The notes: generated from the letters alone by a model not told the origin. 64,000 nt of DNA from Okapia johnstoni (GCA_024291935.2 CM044320.1:36920001-36984000), one strand, 5' to 3'; counted from the stretch's first letter, positions 1 through 11,995 are shown. Made by a program: numbers and translations.

Positions 1-77
1 GCGGCCAAAGTCAGAGACCACTGCTTTAACTGATTAATACTAGGCTTCTTCACGTAACTATTATAATCAGTGCTAGA

Positions 78-425
78 CCTCACCCGGGGCTTTTGGCAAA
101 CTTTCTCTGTAAAGGGTCAGATAGTAAATGTTTTAAGCTTTGCGGTTCAGGCTCTGTCTCAACTACTCATCCCAGCAGAGCAGAAAAGCATCCACAGACA
201 AATAAGAATAAGCTTGATAGTGTTCCAGTACAAGTTTATTTTTGGGCACTTAAATTTTAATTTCATGTAATTTTCATGTGTCACGAAATACTGTTCTCTT
301 TCTGATTTGATTTTTTCCCAACTATTTAAAACTGTGAAAACAATTCTTAGCTCATGGCTCATACAAAATACAAAACCAGGTGACAGGGCTGGATTCGGAC
401 TGTGGCTGAAGTTTGCTGACACCCG
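78..425. mobile_element. hAT-type non-autonomous DNA transposon remnant
   Basis: The ends are imperfect inverted copies: the left end near 85 contains GGCAAACTTTCTCTGTAAAG and the right end near 405-425 contains its degenerate reverse complement (GAAGTTTGCTGACACCC). The internal GGTCAGATAGTAAATGTTTTA stretch is typical of a common old mammalian hAT-Charlie family whose exact name I cannot assign. No transposase reading frame is present; short frames over it are incidental. Confidence 0.5.
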
Positions 426-524
426 TTATGGATGCTGGATTCTTTTCTTTATATTTGTTATCTTCTTGAATTCAAATATCAATCTGATGAGCTAGTGTCA
501 GGAAGGGAACTCATTTTATGGAAG

Positions 525-690
525 AGAAAATTGACCTTGGGATCGGCTGGGTGATACTGGCAAGTTTCTTCATGTTTCTCGGCCTCAGCTTCCTCATCTA
601 CCTTGCAAGCTTGGTACAGAATTAAGTGAGTTCAGACACATAAAGCACATGTGCCTAACACATGGTAAGTGCCTCACAAATATTAACTGC
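525..690 (+). repeat. MIR SINE remnant
   Basis: The segment carries the MIR core (CTTCATGTTTCTCGGCCTCAG) followed by the typical 3' part with CACATGGTAAGTGCCTCA. It is strongly diverged, as expected for this ancient tRNA-derived SINE. Confidence 0.6.
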
Positions 691-986
691 TATTAATACT
701 TCCCCAAGCATTAAAAACTCTTCTACAACATGATATTTAATGACAGCATAGCTTTCCATCTATATTTTCATGATTTACTTAACAAAGACTCTAAAGTTGA
801 ACTTTTAACTTATCCTTTATTTTCCTTCTTCAAAAGGAACTCATAATTACTTTGTGGAAAAATTTTAAGTGGAGGTAAGAAAAATAAAAATTGCTCATAA
901 TGCCATTACAGAGAGATTATAACTTCTATTAAAACATCATGAGGTATGTTTTTCCAGGTTTGTTTTTATTTTTAAACAAAGGTGGG

Positions 987-1118
987 GGAATTCCCTGGTG
1001 GTCCGCTAGTAAGTATGCCATGCTTGCACTCTCGAGCGCCTGGGTTCACTTTCTGATTGGGGAACTAAGATCCCACAAGCCACACAGCACACCCAAAAAA
1101 GAAAAATAAACAAATAAT
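987..1118 (+). mobile_element. CHR-type tRNA-derived SINE
   Basis: The element starts GGGAATTCCCTGGTGGTCC, has a degenerate tRNA B-box-like region near 1045, then GGGGAACTAAGATCCCACAAGC and an A-rich tail. This is the form of CHR SINEs of cetartiodactyls. A near-identical CAAAG(G)TGGGGG on both sides (about 977-988 and 1118-1128) looks like the target-site duplication. Confidence 0.75.
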
Positions 1119-2041
1119 CAAAGTGGGGGTTACACTGGACATACTGTTTTATAACGTGGCTTTTCCTTTATCACGATAGTAAAGGGCTTCTTGACCTCTC
1201 AGATCCTGATTGTGAGCTCCTGGTCTCTGACTTCTACTATCCTATACTAAGATGTGGCTGCCCACTGCTCATGTCTATTCCCATAAGGGAAACTGGGCTG
1301 ACCATTTGGTCCTCTTGGTATTATAGTTTCTTACTATGAAACTATAAATGGACAGCTGATTTTGCACATCAGTTTCTTAGGAGTTTAGTTACTGTTAGCT
1401 CCCACTGTAAGCCCTAGTGATTACCTCCAATACAGCAAAATAGGGAGTTTGGGGATCTTCAAAGCTGAGGATCTGGGCATTATGACTTAAATAAAGTCAT
1501 GCAGTCCTGTCTGAGCAACCAGTCAAATCCTGTCAGCCTCCTTCCCTGACATCCTTATTTTGCTTTCTTTAAGTGTCTTACCGATGATTATATGTGATGA
1601 CTGGTATTTATCATTTTAAATGGCAAACAACTCTAAGTGGCTTTGGTGGAGAGCAAGTTCAGACACAGTTGCTAGAGACTAGGTGAGAGTAGATGCCCCT
1701 TTGGAGTATTATTTGAAGTGCTGACTTTACACAAAAATGCCAGATTACCTCTCCCACTGTTAAAATATCTTGTTATACTTCCCCTTCCTCTTTATGGTAT
1801 CAAGGAAGTAAGTATGTTGACTTCAGGACTCAAATTTTGATCTGGTTTTGATTAAACCTAGGTTTACCACACTATGGTAACTTTTCACATTGTTTAGAAA
1901 AAGATGGACAGTTACAATGAATTTTCTGTGGGTGTAGACGCTTCTACAGTCGGTTTAAATATCTAAAAATCTCACCACAGTGTGTCTGACTCTTCTCATC
2001 ACGCAGGCACTGGCATGCTCTAGACCTAAACTGGACTGATT
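1119..2041. other. Intergenic sequence, nothing recognised
   Basis: AT-rich sequence without long reading frames, clear repeats or plausible exons. It may contain very old repeat fragments that cannot be recognised by eye. Confidence 0.4.
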
Positions 2042-2057
2042 TGAAAAGACTACTGAG

Positions 2058-2204
2058 GGACTTCCCTGGTGGCCCAGTGGCTAAGACTCTGTGCTCCCAA
2101 AGCAGGGGGTCCCCGGTTCAATCCCTGGTCAGGGAACTAGATCCCACATGTTGCAACTAAGATCTGGTGCAGCCAAATAATTAAATATTTTAAAAAAAAA
2201 AAAA
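2058..2204 (+). mobile_element. CHR-type SINE with 16-bp target-site duplication
   Basis: A complete CHR-type SINE: GGGACTTCCCTGGTGGCCCA at the head, CCCCGGTTCAATCCCTGGTC (B-box) inside, and an A12 tail. It is flanked by the exact direct repeat TGAAAAGACTACTGAG at 2042-2057 and 2205-2220, which marks a clean L1-type retroposition on the plus strand. Confidence 0.9.
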
Positions 2205-2749
2205 TGAAAAGACTACTGAGTTGTTATTCGACCCCCTGTGTGTACTCTGGGCAATGAAAAGAAAGTCGAATGCACTTAATTTTTGAAGTCAAGCTGTTTA
2301 TTGATCTGGAAATTGAGTCTGTATACCTGCTGCTAATGGCTGAGTGTAGACCTCATGTGAGCCACTGTGTTTGTATGCTCTCAGTGACATGAGCAATTAC
2401 CTTTCACCTGTTGACAGGGCCAAAGCAGAGGCACAGAGGCCTGAATACAAACACGAAAAACACCTTACCACCTGGGAGTCGGAGGCAGGTTCAGGCACAT
2501 CCATTCCTTGTGCATTTGAGCAGCTGTTTCTACTGTATTGCCCCGAATAGCAGATGGGAGAGTCAGATTAGAAACCAGTAAAACAGTGGTCCCCTAACCC
2601 TTCAATCTTTTCCTACTCCACCTCCTGCCAAAAAACCAAACAAAAAACCTAAAGTGGCACTTCGTTAACTAGACATCAACAATCTTCTTTAGCTTAATTT
2701 CCAAGGAAAAATTACAAGGATGGTTAAAGTCCTTTTAAAACACACAATA

Positions 2750-2990
2750 AACAATTATTGAACACTTACTACTACAGATGCCTTGCATAGTCATATTCAT
2801 GGTATATTTCATCTAATCACAGTACCAGGGCAAACAGCTTTTTAGCTGACCTCATCCAGAGGATAAGGCCTAGCTGGCCGGTAACACAATCAGGGTCAGA
2901 TATACTAAATGACAGAATCCAGCTTTGAAAGCAGACCTGCGCCCTCAAACTTGTGTGCTTCCCATGACCGCACTACCACATTCTAGAGCA
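2750..2990 (-). repeat. Probable MIR remnant, antisense
   Basis: The string ATTGAACACTTACTACTACAG followed by TTCATCTAATCACAG and later GACAGAATCCAGCTTTGAA has the order of an inverted MIR. It is heavily diverged. Confidence 0.45.
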
Positions 2991-3965
2991 GAACTTTTTT
3001 AGCCACAGACAGCAGCTAGCAGAAAGCCATTGCAGGAGGAAGGGCCCAGAGGAAAACTGCTGGCAGTCGGGCAGGGCAGAAGCCCATGCCATGCGTGCGT
3101 GCAGTGTTATTTAGAATCTTTTCTTCTGAAATAGAGAAGTGTTCATACCCAGGCATGTCTCTCAAACATTCATTCATCCAGCTTGTGCACAAGAGATGTT
3201 GGCTGGTTGGCAGCAGGGGAGGGGGGTGGGGCCTCGGGAGATGCCACCTTCCTGGCACAGCAGGCATAGGGCCGGAAGTGCTGATACCTGCCCTGAGGCG
3301 GGTGCTGGGAACCAGGAACTGTACTCAGAGCTCAGGGATAGGTCTGAGATAGCGAGTGACCTGTGCCTGAGTCACCAGAAAATGAAAGCAGCAGGAAGCA
3401 CCCTAGGCTAGTGGGGTTTTTGTTTTGTTTCGCTTTTTGCAGGGCCTCCCCACCACACCTGGAACAGTGTGACAGTTAAGTTGGCTGGAGGAATTGGGTG
3501 GCCCTCCTTCCCCACCTGCCATTCAGCTCCCCCGACTCTGATCCCTCGCAAAAGTATGGCCTGAGGCTGTGTGCGAAGGAGCAAAGAGAGACTCCATTCT
3601 CCTCCCTCCTCCTAAGAGAGGGCAGTGCACCCAGAAAGGCCTGTGGGCCCAGTGTGTACTGGCCGGGAGGTGGCAACTGCAGGCGTGGCTCTGCTGCCTG
3701 AGCCTCTTCCTTGGGGCACTTGCTGTGTGTGATGCTGTGGTGTGCAAAGGTGTGGTAGGAGCAGGGTGGGATTCAGAGTCTCCGGAAGGAAATGGGACCT
3801 TCTTCCCCCCTATCCTACTTTTCCCCATAGTCTGCAGTTTGGAGGCAGAGATCAGGACAAATCCTAATTCCAGTACTAAGGCTAAGTTCTGATCATGACA
3901 GGTGGAAACTGGTACTCAGAAGGACCCTGAAGTTGGTGTGGAGGAAGGGCAGGGGTCCAGAGGTG

Positions 3966-4410
3966 ATACTGGTTATCTATTTCTGTGTAACAAATTAACA
4001 AAAGCAGAGCTGCTTCACCAACAAAGGTTTATTACCTCACAGTTTCTTGGGGTCAGAAATCCAGGTGTGGCTTAGCCAGGTGCCCCCAGGCTGAAGGCCT
4101 TTCATGGGGGGTTGGGGGGGCACTACTGCCCTTGGCCAAGGCCATCCTCTCATCTGAAGGCGCAACTAGTGGAGGACCCAGTTCTGAGCTCACTCTTGAG
4201 GTTACTGACAGGAGTCAGTTCCTCACAGGTTGTTGGCTGGAGCCCTCCCCTCCGTCACAGGGCATTTCAACAGGGCAACTAGCTTCCTACAGAGCAGGAA
4301 AGGTGGGGGAGGGTGCCTGAAAGGAGTAGGCTGTCACTTCGGCCATCTTCTCTTCTCCAGAATCACATCAGGAAGTCCAGCTCACACTCAAGGGCATGAA
4401 AAGCAGGAGG
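3966..4410 (-). repeat. Probable ancient LTR-type repeat remnant
   Basis: The left end, GTTATCTATTTCTGTGTAACA with TTTATTACCTCACAGTTTCTT after it, is a familiar old mammalian interspersed repeat in antisense orientation. I cannot name the subfamily. Open frames across it have no recognisable protein content. Confidence 0.4.
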
Positions 4411-7171
4411 CCATCTCAAAGGCAGGCCATCGGAGAATTTTGATCTAAGGAGTGACTGAAGGGACAAAATGGAGTCTAGAGATACAAAGGAGCTGGAATC
4501 CGTGAGGCTGAGAGACTGACTGTCACCACCTTGTAGAATGCAAGTTCAGCAGAGTTTCTGGTATCCCCAGGTTTCTCCTTGAATAACTTGGGAGAGCCTT
4601 TCTCTGAGATAAGAAACACATGGGACAAACATGGTGAGGAGCTCAATATTTGAGAAACAAGGAGTGTGAGGTGCTTTGTGGGACATCCAAGAGTAGGTTC
4701 TCTCTAGGCAGCTGATACGGGCATCTGGAGGGCTTCCCACAGAAAGAGTGAGAGATGCAGATTAGAGAACAGTAAGCACCCAAATGCCGATCCATGATCG
4801 ATCGTGGGAGTGGATAATATGCCCACCAGAGTTTCCAGGACACCTTGAGCAGCAACAGTGCTTTGAAAGACAGTACAAGAAGAGAGGCCAGTGAATAACA
4901 GAAAACCCCAAATATGCTGCCACGAAGGAAAACCAGGAGTCACAGGACCCAGAGAGAACGCAGGGCAGTAAGTGTCAAGCAAGGACTGCAGAGCTTCGAG
5001 AGCTGAAGCCTGGACCAAGTGGGGAGGGAAGTGAAAAGGAAATGTTCTCCAGAAATGCAAAGTGTTATTTAATATTTTAGAAGTTAAAGCTGCCATTTCA
5101 AAATTCCATTTTAAAAGACAAACAGATAAACATTTAGGCATCAGTTCCCTAAAAGATCACCAAGGAGGCTTAAAAAAAAAAAAAAAAAAAACCCCACCAG
5201 TTCCAGGGGATGTCCCAACCCTATAAAATTAGTCTCTCAAAAAGGAGGCCGGGGCAACTGTAATTTTTTTCCAAAAGTAGCTAAGTGATTTGAAGTGTGA
5301 CAAGATTTTGAAATCACTCATTTAAACCTCTAAGAACTACTGGTTCATATTTGGCTTAAGCTCTTGCAGAAGAATTAAAGTGACAGAAAAATTCGTAGAT
5401 TGCTGAGCTTCCAGAAGCTGATTGTTAAATTTAAGACCTTAATAGGAAATTTAAAGCAATCAAGAAAATAAACTCCCCACAAAGCTAATTAAAAAAAGCC
5501 ACCAACTATAGAATACATTTTGTATGTTTATTATCAAGAAAAGTGCTAATGATGGCAATTAGGACTATAAATTTAGTTGAGAGTAAATGAGAGCTAGTTT
5601 AGTAAATAAAACTGCCTGTAAACATTTGTAAAATAGTTATCCTCCTCCGTATGGTTTGTAAAAGAACCCAGTGGACCTCTGAAGAGCTGGGGCTGGTTCC
5701 TGGCTCTGGCAGGGTGGGAAGTCCTCATTGTTTCACAAACCAAGAAAAGCTCCCCAGCTCGTGGTTGCCTCTTCTCTGGGAAAACCACAAGCTCCCTTCT
5801 CAGCACTCTGAGAGCAGCCTGGGCTGCAGGGCTCCCTCCACTTCCTTACCGCTTTCCTTTGTCCCTGGAGATTTAACTGTGAGCCTCCCAAGTGCATTAA
5901 AAGCCCCTTCCAGGTCCTTCGGGGACCCCTGTCCTCGTAAGTTCCACAAAGAGCAGCCTTTCACATACAAAGTCTCTAGACCTCACCTTGGGCCCCTCCA
6001 GACTGGCAGCAGACCCCCAAGGACTTACCTCCCATCTTCTGGATACATGTTTCACAGTTCACCACTCACCCCTCCCCTTTCTCCAGGACTTTAACTTGAA
6101 ATGGTTTTCCCACTTCTACCTTCTCTTGCTGTCCTTAAAGACACGTATACTGGGTTTTCATTAGTTTTAAAATGCTAACTCCTCATCAGGAAATGAAAGT
6201 AGCAGAGGGAAAGGCATAAATCACAGCTCCCCTCCCTGGCCCAGGGGGAGCCTCTCCAGAAAGGCTCAGATGTTTACATCTTCAGGTCAAATTGCTTCAA
6301 ACAATAGTTGCCCTTAGGTTTCCCCTCTGGGGCAGAAGGTGCCTAATTTCACTGGTCTCCTACCCCACACAAGGATTTCTCCAGGCTCCTTATAGTATTT
6401 CTTTAAAATTACTTCAATCTCAATCTTATTAGTCCACAAAGAAAGGCAAATAAAATACTTTTGTTTTATCAAGATGGCAATAAATAAATAAAATGAAGCC
6501 TGTTAATACCCAGTTAGAGCCAGCTCGCTGGGAAGCTGACTCATTCTTGCACCGCTGGAGGGGTTCTGAATCTAGAGCCTTAAATGTGTGCATACCCCTC
6601 ACAGTAATCCCACATCTAGGAAAATATCCTAAGGAAATAATCAAGAGATGCAGTCAAAGATTTATGAACAAAGAATATTCAGGGCAAAGCCATAACTGAG
6701 AAAAACTGGAAAAGACAGACGTACGTGCCTCCCAGCCCTCTAGCACCTCCATGGGGGATGGGGCGCGCCCATTCAGGTGGCAAACGTTTACTAGGGACTC
6801 TGTATCAGGCACTTGGCTGGGTAAACAAAACAGGTTAAGGTGCCCCCTCCCCCGTGGCCGAAGATGCACTCAAATTCATGATCTAAAACAATTCTAAAAT
6901 TGTTTACATTGTGTTTTTTGGGGGAAGCCGATTACACTCTGTATCACCCCGACTCTCTCAACCCCTGCCATAAGCAGTTACCAAATCCGAATATTTTCTC
7001 CTTCAGTGGCTCTCCCTAACCCACCTCTTCATTCCTTTTCAAAAGCAGATCCTAAGCCTCTGAGGTAACCTGATAACAGCGGAAAGAACACCCACATGGA
7101 AGTCTTCCGATTGGTTTCTAATTTCAGGAAGTTGCCGACTTTGGGCGAATCACGTCACCTCTGGGACTGTT
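4411..7171. other. Intergenic sequence with no supported gene
   Basis: Mixed single-copy and old repeat sequence. It contains an A21 run near 5173-5193 and a fragment at 6775-6840 resembling an inverted L2/MIR end (TATCAGGCACTTGGCTGGGTAAACA). Several 60-150 residue frames here lack recognisable domains and I treat them as chance. Confidence 0.4.
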
Positions 7172-7297
7172 CCTTTCTTTCTTTTTAACCTTTTATTTTG
7201 TATTGGGGTTTAAGCTGGTTAACAAACAGTGTTGTGATAGTTCCAGGTGAACAGCGAAGGGACTCAGCCTTACATATACATGGAATCCATTCTCCCC
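7172..7297 (-). mobile_element. Short 3' end of an L1 element
   Basis: The segment reads, antisense, as a ruminant L1 3' UTR: TTTTATTTTGTATTGGGGTT, then TGGTTAACAAACAGTGTTGT and CCAGGTGAACAGCGAAGGGA. Imperfect flanking repeats (CTCTGGGACTGTT at about 7159-7171 and CTCCGGGATTGTT at 7298-7310) look like the decayed target-site duplication of a severely 5'-truncated insertion. Confidence 0.65.
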
Positions 7298-7435
7298 TCC
7301 GGGATTGTTTCTAATCAAAATAAAAGGCTGGCCTTCGTCTTGCTCTGAGTCCAGTAATTTTTGACTCGATGACAGAACCATCCGTAGATGAGGAAGTCTC
7401 AGCCCGTGGCTAAAGGGGGGGGGGGCAGGGAACCC

Positions 7436-7640
7436 CTTGAGGATCTGCGCATTTCTGACTGGGGAGTCCAGAACACAGACCAGGCCGGGGGCCGCCTCCC
7501 TGGAAGGCGGGCGAACGTGTAGAAGCAGCCGGGCCTGTGGCTCGGGGAGGCCGGGCGGAGGCGCAGGCCCCGCCCAGGCCAGCTCTGCGCGCTGCTCTCC
7601 TTCCTCTGAGCCGACTCCAGGCCCACAAGGTTGGTAAGCA
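7436..7640 (+). promoter_or_regulatory. Small CpG-rich patch, candidate promoter
   Basis: About 200 bp at roughly 70% G+C with about 15 CpG dinucleotides, in a window that is otherwise AT-rich and CpG-poor. It contains a CCCCGCCC (Sp1-type) motif near 7570 and ends with TTG|GTAAGC at 7633/7634, a good plus-strand splice donor. Several overlapping open frames exist on both strands, but that is expected in GC-rich DNA and none resembles a known protein. It could be the first exon and promoter of an unannotated non-coding transcript, or just a GC-rich island. Expression data would decide. Confidence 0.35.
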
Positions 7641-7669
7641 GGCAACGTCCTTCCTTCCAGTTGTTATTT

Positions 7670-7860
7670 AATATTAATAAAGAACAGCTCATACTTATTG
7701 GGTGCTTCCAGGTGCAAAACAGTGTGTAGATGGTTTAGTTACCTCACAACCAAAGGACGAGGTTCATTCTGCTGTTCCCATTCTTAGGGCAAAACGGAGG
7801 CTTAGGAAGTTTACAGACTTGATAGAAGTTACGCGGGTAGGCGCAGGGTCCAGGGCTCTT
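7670..7860 (-). repeat. MIR remnant, antisense
   Basis: Inverted MIR pattern: CATACTTATTGGGTGCTTCC, then AAAACGGAGGCTTAGGAAGTT and AGAAGTTACGCGGGTAGGCG. Diverged but in the right order. Confidence 0.5.
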
Positions 7861-8604
7861 CACTTGCATACTGCCCAGTCTTCCTCTTTCCCCGAGAGGA
7901 CAGTAAGACAGTCTTCCGTTTTACCCCTCTTTCCTGCTTGAGAAGACTGGAACTCGGGTCATTATGTTGGTGAGAATTTGTTGACTACCAACCGGGAGAC
8001 TGGGTGGCCGAAGTTTACGGCTCATCTTGGAATCTGTTGGAGCCCCCTGCTTTCACTAAGAACCCCCTTCCTCCCGGCCCCTCGTCCCCCACAATGCCTT
8101 TCCCTGTCCGGTTAGGGTGAAGGGTCAGCTCTGAAAGGGCAGTCAGGAAGGAATAATCCTCGTCTCTTCAAAAGGAGAAAGAAATTTGCAACCCAGAGGA
8201 GCTCTGCTCTTGACACTCAGTTTGTCCTTTGACCCTTAAGATCTGCTCTGAGAAATTTCCTGTGACCTGTGAAGGTTTGTTGCCACTAAACAGTATTGAG
8301 TTTTGACATTAAGGTCTACTTAATTCAGGAATCTAGATTCTATGAGCTCCTTGAAATTGTACCGAAAAGTAGCTTGTGCATAGGTGTATTTTTCTAGGGG
8401 GAGTGTTCATAGCTCTCCTTGGATTCTCAGAGGGGCTTACTGCTGCCCAAAGGTTAAGAACTCCAAGTGATATGTGGGTGCTGCTAAAGGGGAACAGTGA
8501 TGCAAATCTGGCGGGAGTGGACAAGGGAGAAGGGAAGATGGAAGAGAGGGGTATTCAGGTAAGACTTCACAAAGAGGCAGGATTCTGGTATTGGGGGTGG
8601 GGGA

Positions 8605-8720
8605 GCTGACATTTCTTGCACTCTTACTGTGTGCCAGGCATTGTTCTAGACCAAAATTTACAAGGATTAGTTCATTCTGATAACAACCTTGTGAGGTAAA
8701 TAAGATTATTGTTCTGGCTT
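8605..8720 (-). repeat. MIR fragment, antisense
   Basis: GACATTTCTTGCACTCTTAC followed by TGTGCCAGGCATTGTTCTAG and CCTTGTGAGGTAAATAAGAT is a typical inverted MIR 3' part. Confidence 0.65.
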
Positions 8721-8724
8721 TGTA

Positions 8725-8950
8725 GATTCATTCATTTAATAAATATTTATTGAGTGTTGTGTGCCAGGCGCTGTTCCCAGAGCTACAGCAATTAACAAAA
8801 CAGTCAAAAATGCTTCCTTTGTGGAGCTTGCGTTCCTGTGGGGAGACAGATGAGGAAACCAGGTTCCCAGAGACTTAAGTGATAAACAAGGGTCTTCAGC
8901 TAGTAAGCAGCAGAGATTTGAAACCAGGCAGTATGGCACCAGAAGCTGTA
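8725..8950 (-). repeat. L2-type fragment with adjoining MIR piece, antisense
   Basis: ATTTAATAAATATTTATTGA, then GTGCCAGGCGCTGTTCCCAG and GTTCCTGTGGGGAGACAGAT match the usual inverted L2 3' end. The last part (AAGGGTCTTCAGCTAGTAAG) looks like an inverted MIR core. Confidence 0.6.
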
Positions 8951-9744
8951 CCCCTTTATTTATTTATTTTTTTGAAAGGAATGGTTAATAATTTTAAACA
9001 ATTGAAAGCTTAAACTTTCTGTACAACAGAAAATCCCCCAAACTAAAAGGAAAGTGAGAAAATACTGACATCATATAGAGCAAAGAATAGCTCCAAAATG
9101 TTTTTAAACTATAAGTCAAAACCGCACATTAAAAATGAATGGGAAAAGATTACTAAAATAACTCAGAAGAGGAAATACACAATCAATAATGTTGAACACC
9201 GGCTTCCTGAATTATCATCAAAACTTTCTGTTTATTGCTTGCACAGTAAGGAAGAGCTTTACCTTGACAGAGTCTTAGTAACCTATCAGAGGGCAAAGGG
9301 TGGAGTCTGGATATTTACAGAAGTTTTGGAGATTGGTCTAAGGCAGAGCTTTCCATGGGGAAGGGGGCTTGGTTAAGTCTGGGTAGGATCATGATACAAT
9401 AATTTGGGATTAATGGACACAGTCCTGCAAGGGTTTTAAGGAAAGAAGATTAAAGAGTCACTACAACATGCCAAGTAGAAACCTAGAAGTAAAAATGCAG
9501 GTTGTCTTTCTTTGAAAGAGTGTATAACTGTGACTGCAATTGTATGCCTGCAATTCTTTATGCTAGTGCTTGTTGGGTTTGTCTAGATTTACCTGACCTG
9601 CTTCTAGCCTTTGGCATCAATGCCTTCAGTGCTTGTGGATAAACAGGTGATGGGACTAAGAAGCTTATAGAATGAGGTAGAAGGGAATGATTGGTAAATC
9701 AAGTTATTGGGTTTTTCCTTTGTTTAAAATCACATTTTAATTAT
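8951..9744. other. Intergenic sequence, nothing recognised
   Basis: AT-rich sequence. A 92-residue plus-strand frame at 9098-9376 has no recognisable domain and no sign of splicing or conservation that I can see. Confidence 0.4.
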
Positions 9745-10497
9745 AATGTGTGTATTCTTAACTTTTTAGTTATATTTTTTAAAAAACCTTGAGTTGTCAT
9801 TGACATTCAACAAGTTTCATATACTTAAAGTATGCAATTTTGATATGAGTATGTACTCATGAAACTTATCACTGCAATTAAGATTATGAATATATCTGTT
9901 ACCTCCAAAGTTTCCTTGGGCTTCTGTCAACCCTTCCCCCCAGGCCCCTTTCCAAGCAGCAACTGATTTGTCTTTTGTCACTACAGGTTATTTGCATGGC
10001 TTTTTTTTTAATTGTTTGCATCTGTGTTGTTGCATGTATTAATAGTTGACTGCTGAGTAGTATTTCATTGTATGGATATACCACAAATTATTTATCCACT
10101 CATCTGTTGATGATTATAGGGTTGATTCTAGTTTTTGGCTGTTACAAATGAAACTGATTAACATTCATGTGCAAGTATTTTTGTGGACATATGATTTTAT
10201 TTCCTTTCAGTAATTAATTACTTCCTAATAGAATGGCTGGATCATACTATCGGTATATGTCAAAGTTTTTAAGAAACTGTCAAAGTGTTTTCCAGTGTAG
10301 TTGTACCATTTTACATTGCCATGAACAATGTCTGAAAATTCCAGTTACTATACATCCTTTACCATTATTTGGTCTGGCCAGTCCTTTCGATTTTAGCCAT
10401 CCTCAGAGGCATGCAATGGTATTTTATTTTGCATTTCTGAGATAATTAATGATGCTGAACATCTTTTTGTGTGCTTTTTGCCATCGATATGTCAGGA

Positions 10498-10692
10498 GGG
10501 CTTCCTGGTGGCTCAGATGGTAAAGAATCTGTCTGCAATTCTGGAGACCCGGGTTCAATCCCTGGGTTGGGAAGATCCCCTGGAGAAGGCAGTGACAGCC
10601 TGGAGAATTCCGTGGACAGAGGAGCCTGATGGGCTATAGTCCATGGAATTGCAAAGAGTTGGACACGACTGAGCGATTAATACAAACAAAAA
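10498..10692 (+). mobile_element. Bov-tA SINE
   Basis: Full-length ruminant SINE: GGGCTTCCTGGTGGCTCAGA at the head, tRNA-like B-box GGGTTCAATCCCTGGGTTGG, and the BovB-derived end with GGACACGACTGAGCGATTAA. A short ATGTC repeat on both sides (10489-10493 and 10693-10697) may be the target duplication. Confidence 0.9.
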
Positions 10693-10886
10693 ATGTCTTC
10701 TTTGGTGAAGTATCCTTTCAAATCGGTTGTCACTTTTTGTTGTTGTTGGACTCTTTATTGCATTTTGAGAGTTCTTTATGTATGTTGGATACAAGTCCTT
10801 TATCATATATGTGATTTGCTAATGTTCTCCTAACCTGTAGCTTATTTTTGCATTCTTCTATAAGTATCTTCCAAAAAGTGTACATT

Positions 10887-11370
10887 TGGGCAGAGACTGC
10901 TTAGTCTGGGGCCTGGCAGATTTGTTCTCATCTCCTTTCAGATCAAAGTCCTTTGCCACAAATATGCTCCACTAGATCCTTGGTTAGGCCAAGAAACATA
11001 CAAGCTTGGTTTCTTTCTTTGTATTTATTGGAGCTGGAGGTACTGTAGCAGCACTGTATGTCTTGTATCTGGCATTGTTCAATCAGTTGGAACAGAAAGA
11101 ATAAGCCAGAAGAAACTGAATCCCAGTGATCAATGTAAGTTCTGTTCAGTGAATGTGGATTACAGTAAGCTGAAGAAAGAAGGTCCAGACTTCTAAATGA
11201 AATGTTTGACTATAAAGCTGCTTAGAATGAAGGTCTTCCAGAAGTCATTTGTAAAATTTTCTATTTAACCCGGAAATATTTCCCCTTTAAATGCATGAAA
11301 TCATGATTGGGTATTGTGTTGGGGGTTTATACTGATTAACAAATGTCTGAAACTTGAACAAAACGCATGC
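10887..11370 (+). pseudogene. NDUFA4: NDUFA4 (COXFA4) processed pseudogene
   Basis: An intronless copy of the mRNA for NDUFA4, a small membrane subunit of cytochrome c oxidase. The start-codon equivalent is at 10964 and the stop equivalent at 11194-11196. Recognisable pieces are [20 protein letters not shown] (the single membrane segment) and, in a shifted frame, [16 protein letters not shown], the exact C-terminus of the family. It is dead: two in-frame stops occur within the first eight codons, and the coding equivalent is 233 nt against the usual 246, so there is a frameshift. The 3' UTR follows with GAATGAAGGTCTTCCAGAAG. The exact 7-bp repeat GTACATT flanks it at 10880-10886 and 11371-11377. 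It interrupts the old L1. Confidence 0.92.
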
Positions 11371-11784
11371 GTACATTCTTAATTTTTGTTTCGTCAAATT
11401 TATCAGTTTTTAAGGACTGTATTTATTTGTCACATCAGAAATCTTTGCCTAACCCAAGGTCATTTACTGTATATTCTATCAGTTTTTTAATTTTAAAATT
11501 TACATTTATATCTGTTATCCATTTTGAGTTGATTTAAAATATATGCTGTGAGGTATGGATCAAACTTCATTTATTTTGCGTGTAGTTATTCAATTGTTCC
11601 AGGACCGTTCACTGAAAAGACTATCCTTTTGACACTTAACAACCCTTATAACTTTGTTGAGCAATTGAGCATATATGTGTGGGTCTGTTACTAGACTTTT
11701 TGTTCAGTTGACCTAAATTTGTCTAGCTTTACTTTAGTTTCTCCACACTGTATTAATCACTGTAGCTTTAAGTATAAGCACTAA

Positions 11785-11995
11785 AGGGCTTCCCAGGTGG
11801 TGCTAGTGGTAAAGAATCCACCTGCCAATGCAGGAGATGAATCCCTGGGTCTGGGAGATCCCCTGGAGTAGGAAATGGCATCCCACTCCAGTATTCTTGC
11901 CTGGAAAATTCCATGGGCAGAGGAGCCTGGCAGCTTACAGTCCACAGGGCAGCAAAGAGTTGGACATGACTGAGTGACTGAGCACACACACAGAC
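11785..11995 (+). mobile_element. Bov-tA SINE
   Basis: GGGCTTCCCAGGTGGTGCTA at the head, the usual ACTCCAGTATTCTTGCCTGG middle, and GAGTTGGACATGACTGAGTG near the end, closing in a short CA-rich tail. Confidence 0.9.

Noticed and set aside
2058..2204. tRNA gene because of B-box-like GGTTCAATCCCTGGTC
   Set aside because: It is the tRNA-derived head of a CHR SINE, with a target duplication and A-tail. The same holds for the other B-box matches in the window.
3016..3892. Overlapping 80-107 codon frames on both strands
   Set aside because: No family resemblance, no splice or promoter context, and overlapping frames of similar length on both strands suggest chance.
7193..7692. Several open frames on both strands in the GC-rich patch, up to 150 codons
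   Set aside because: Stop codons are rare in GC-rich DNA. None of the frames has a recognisable domain, and one runs through an L1 fragment.
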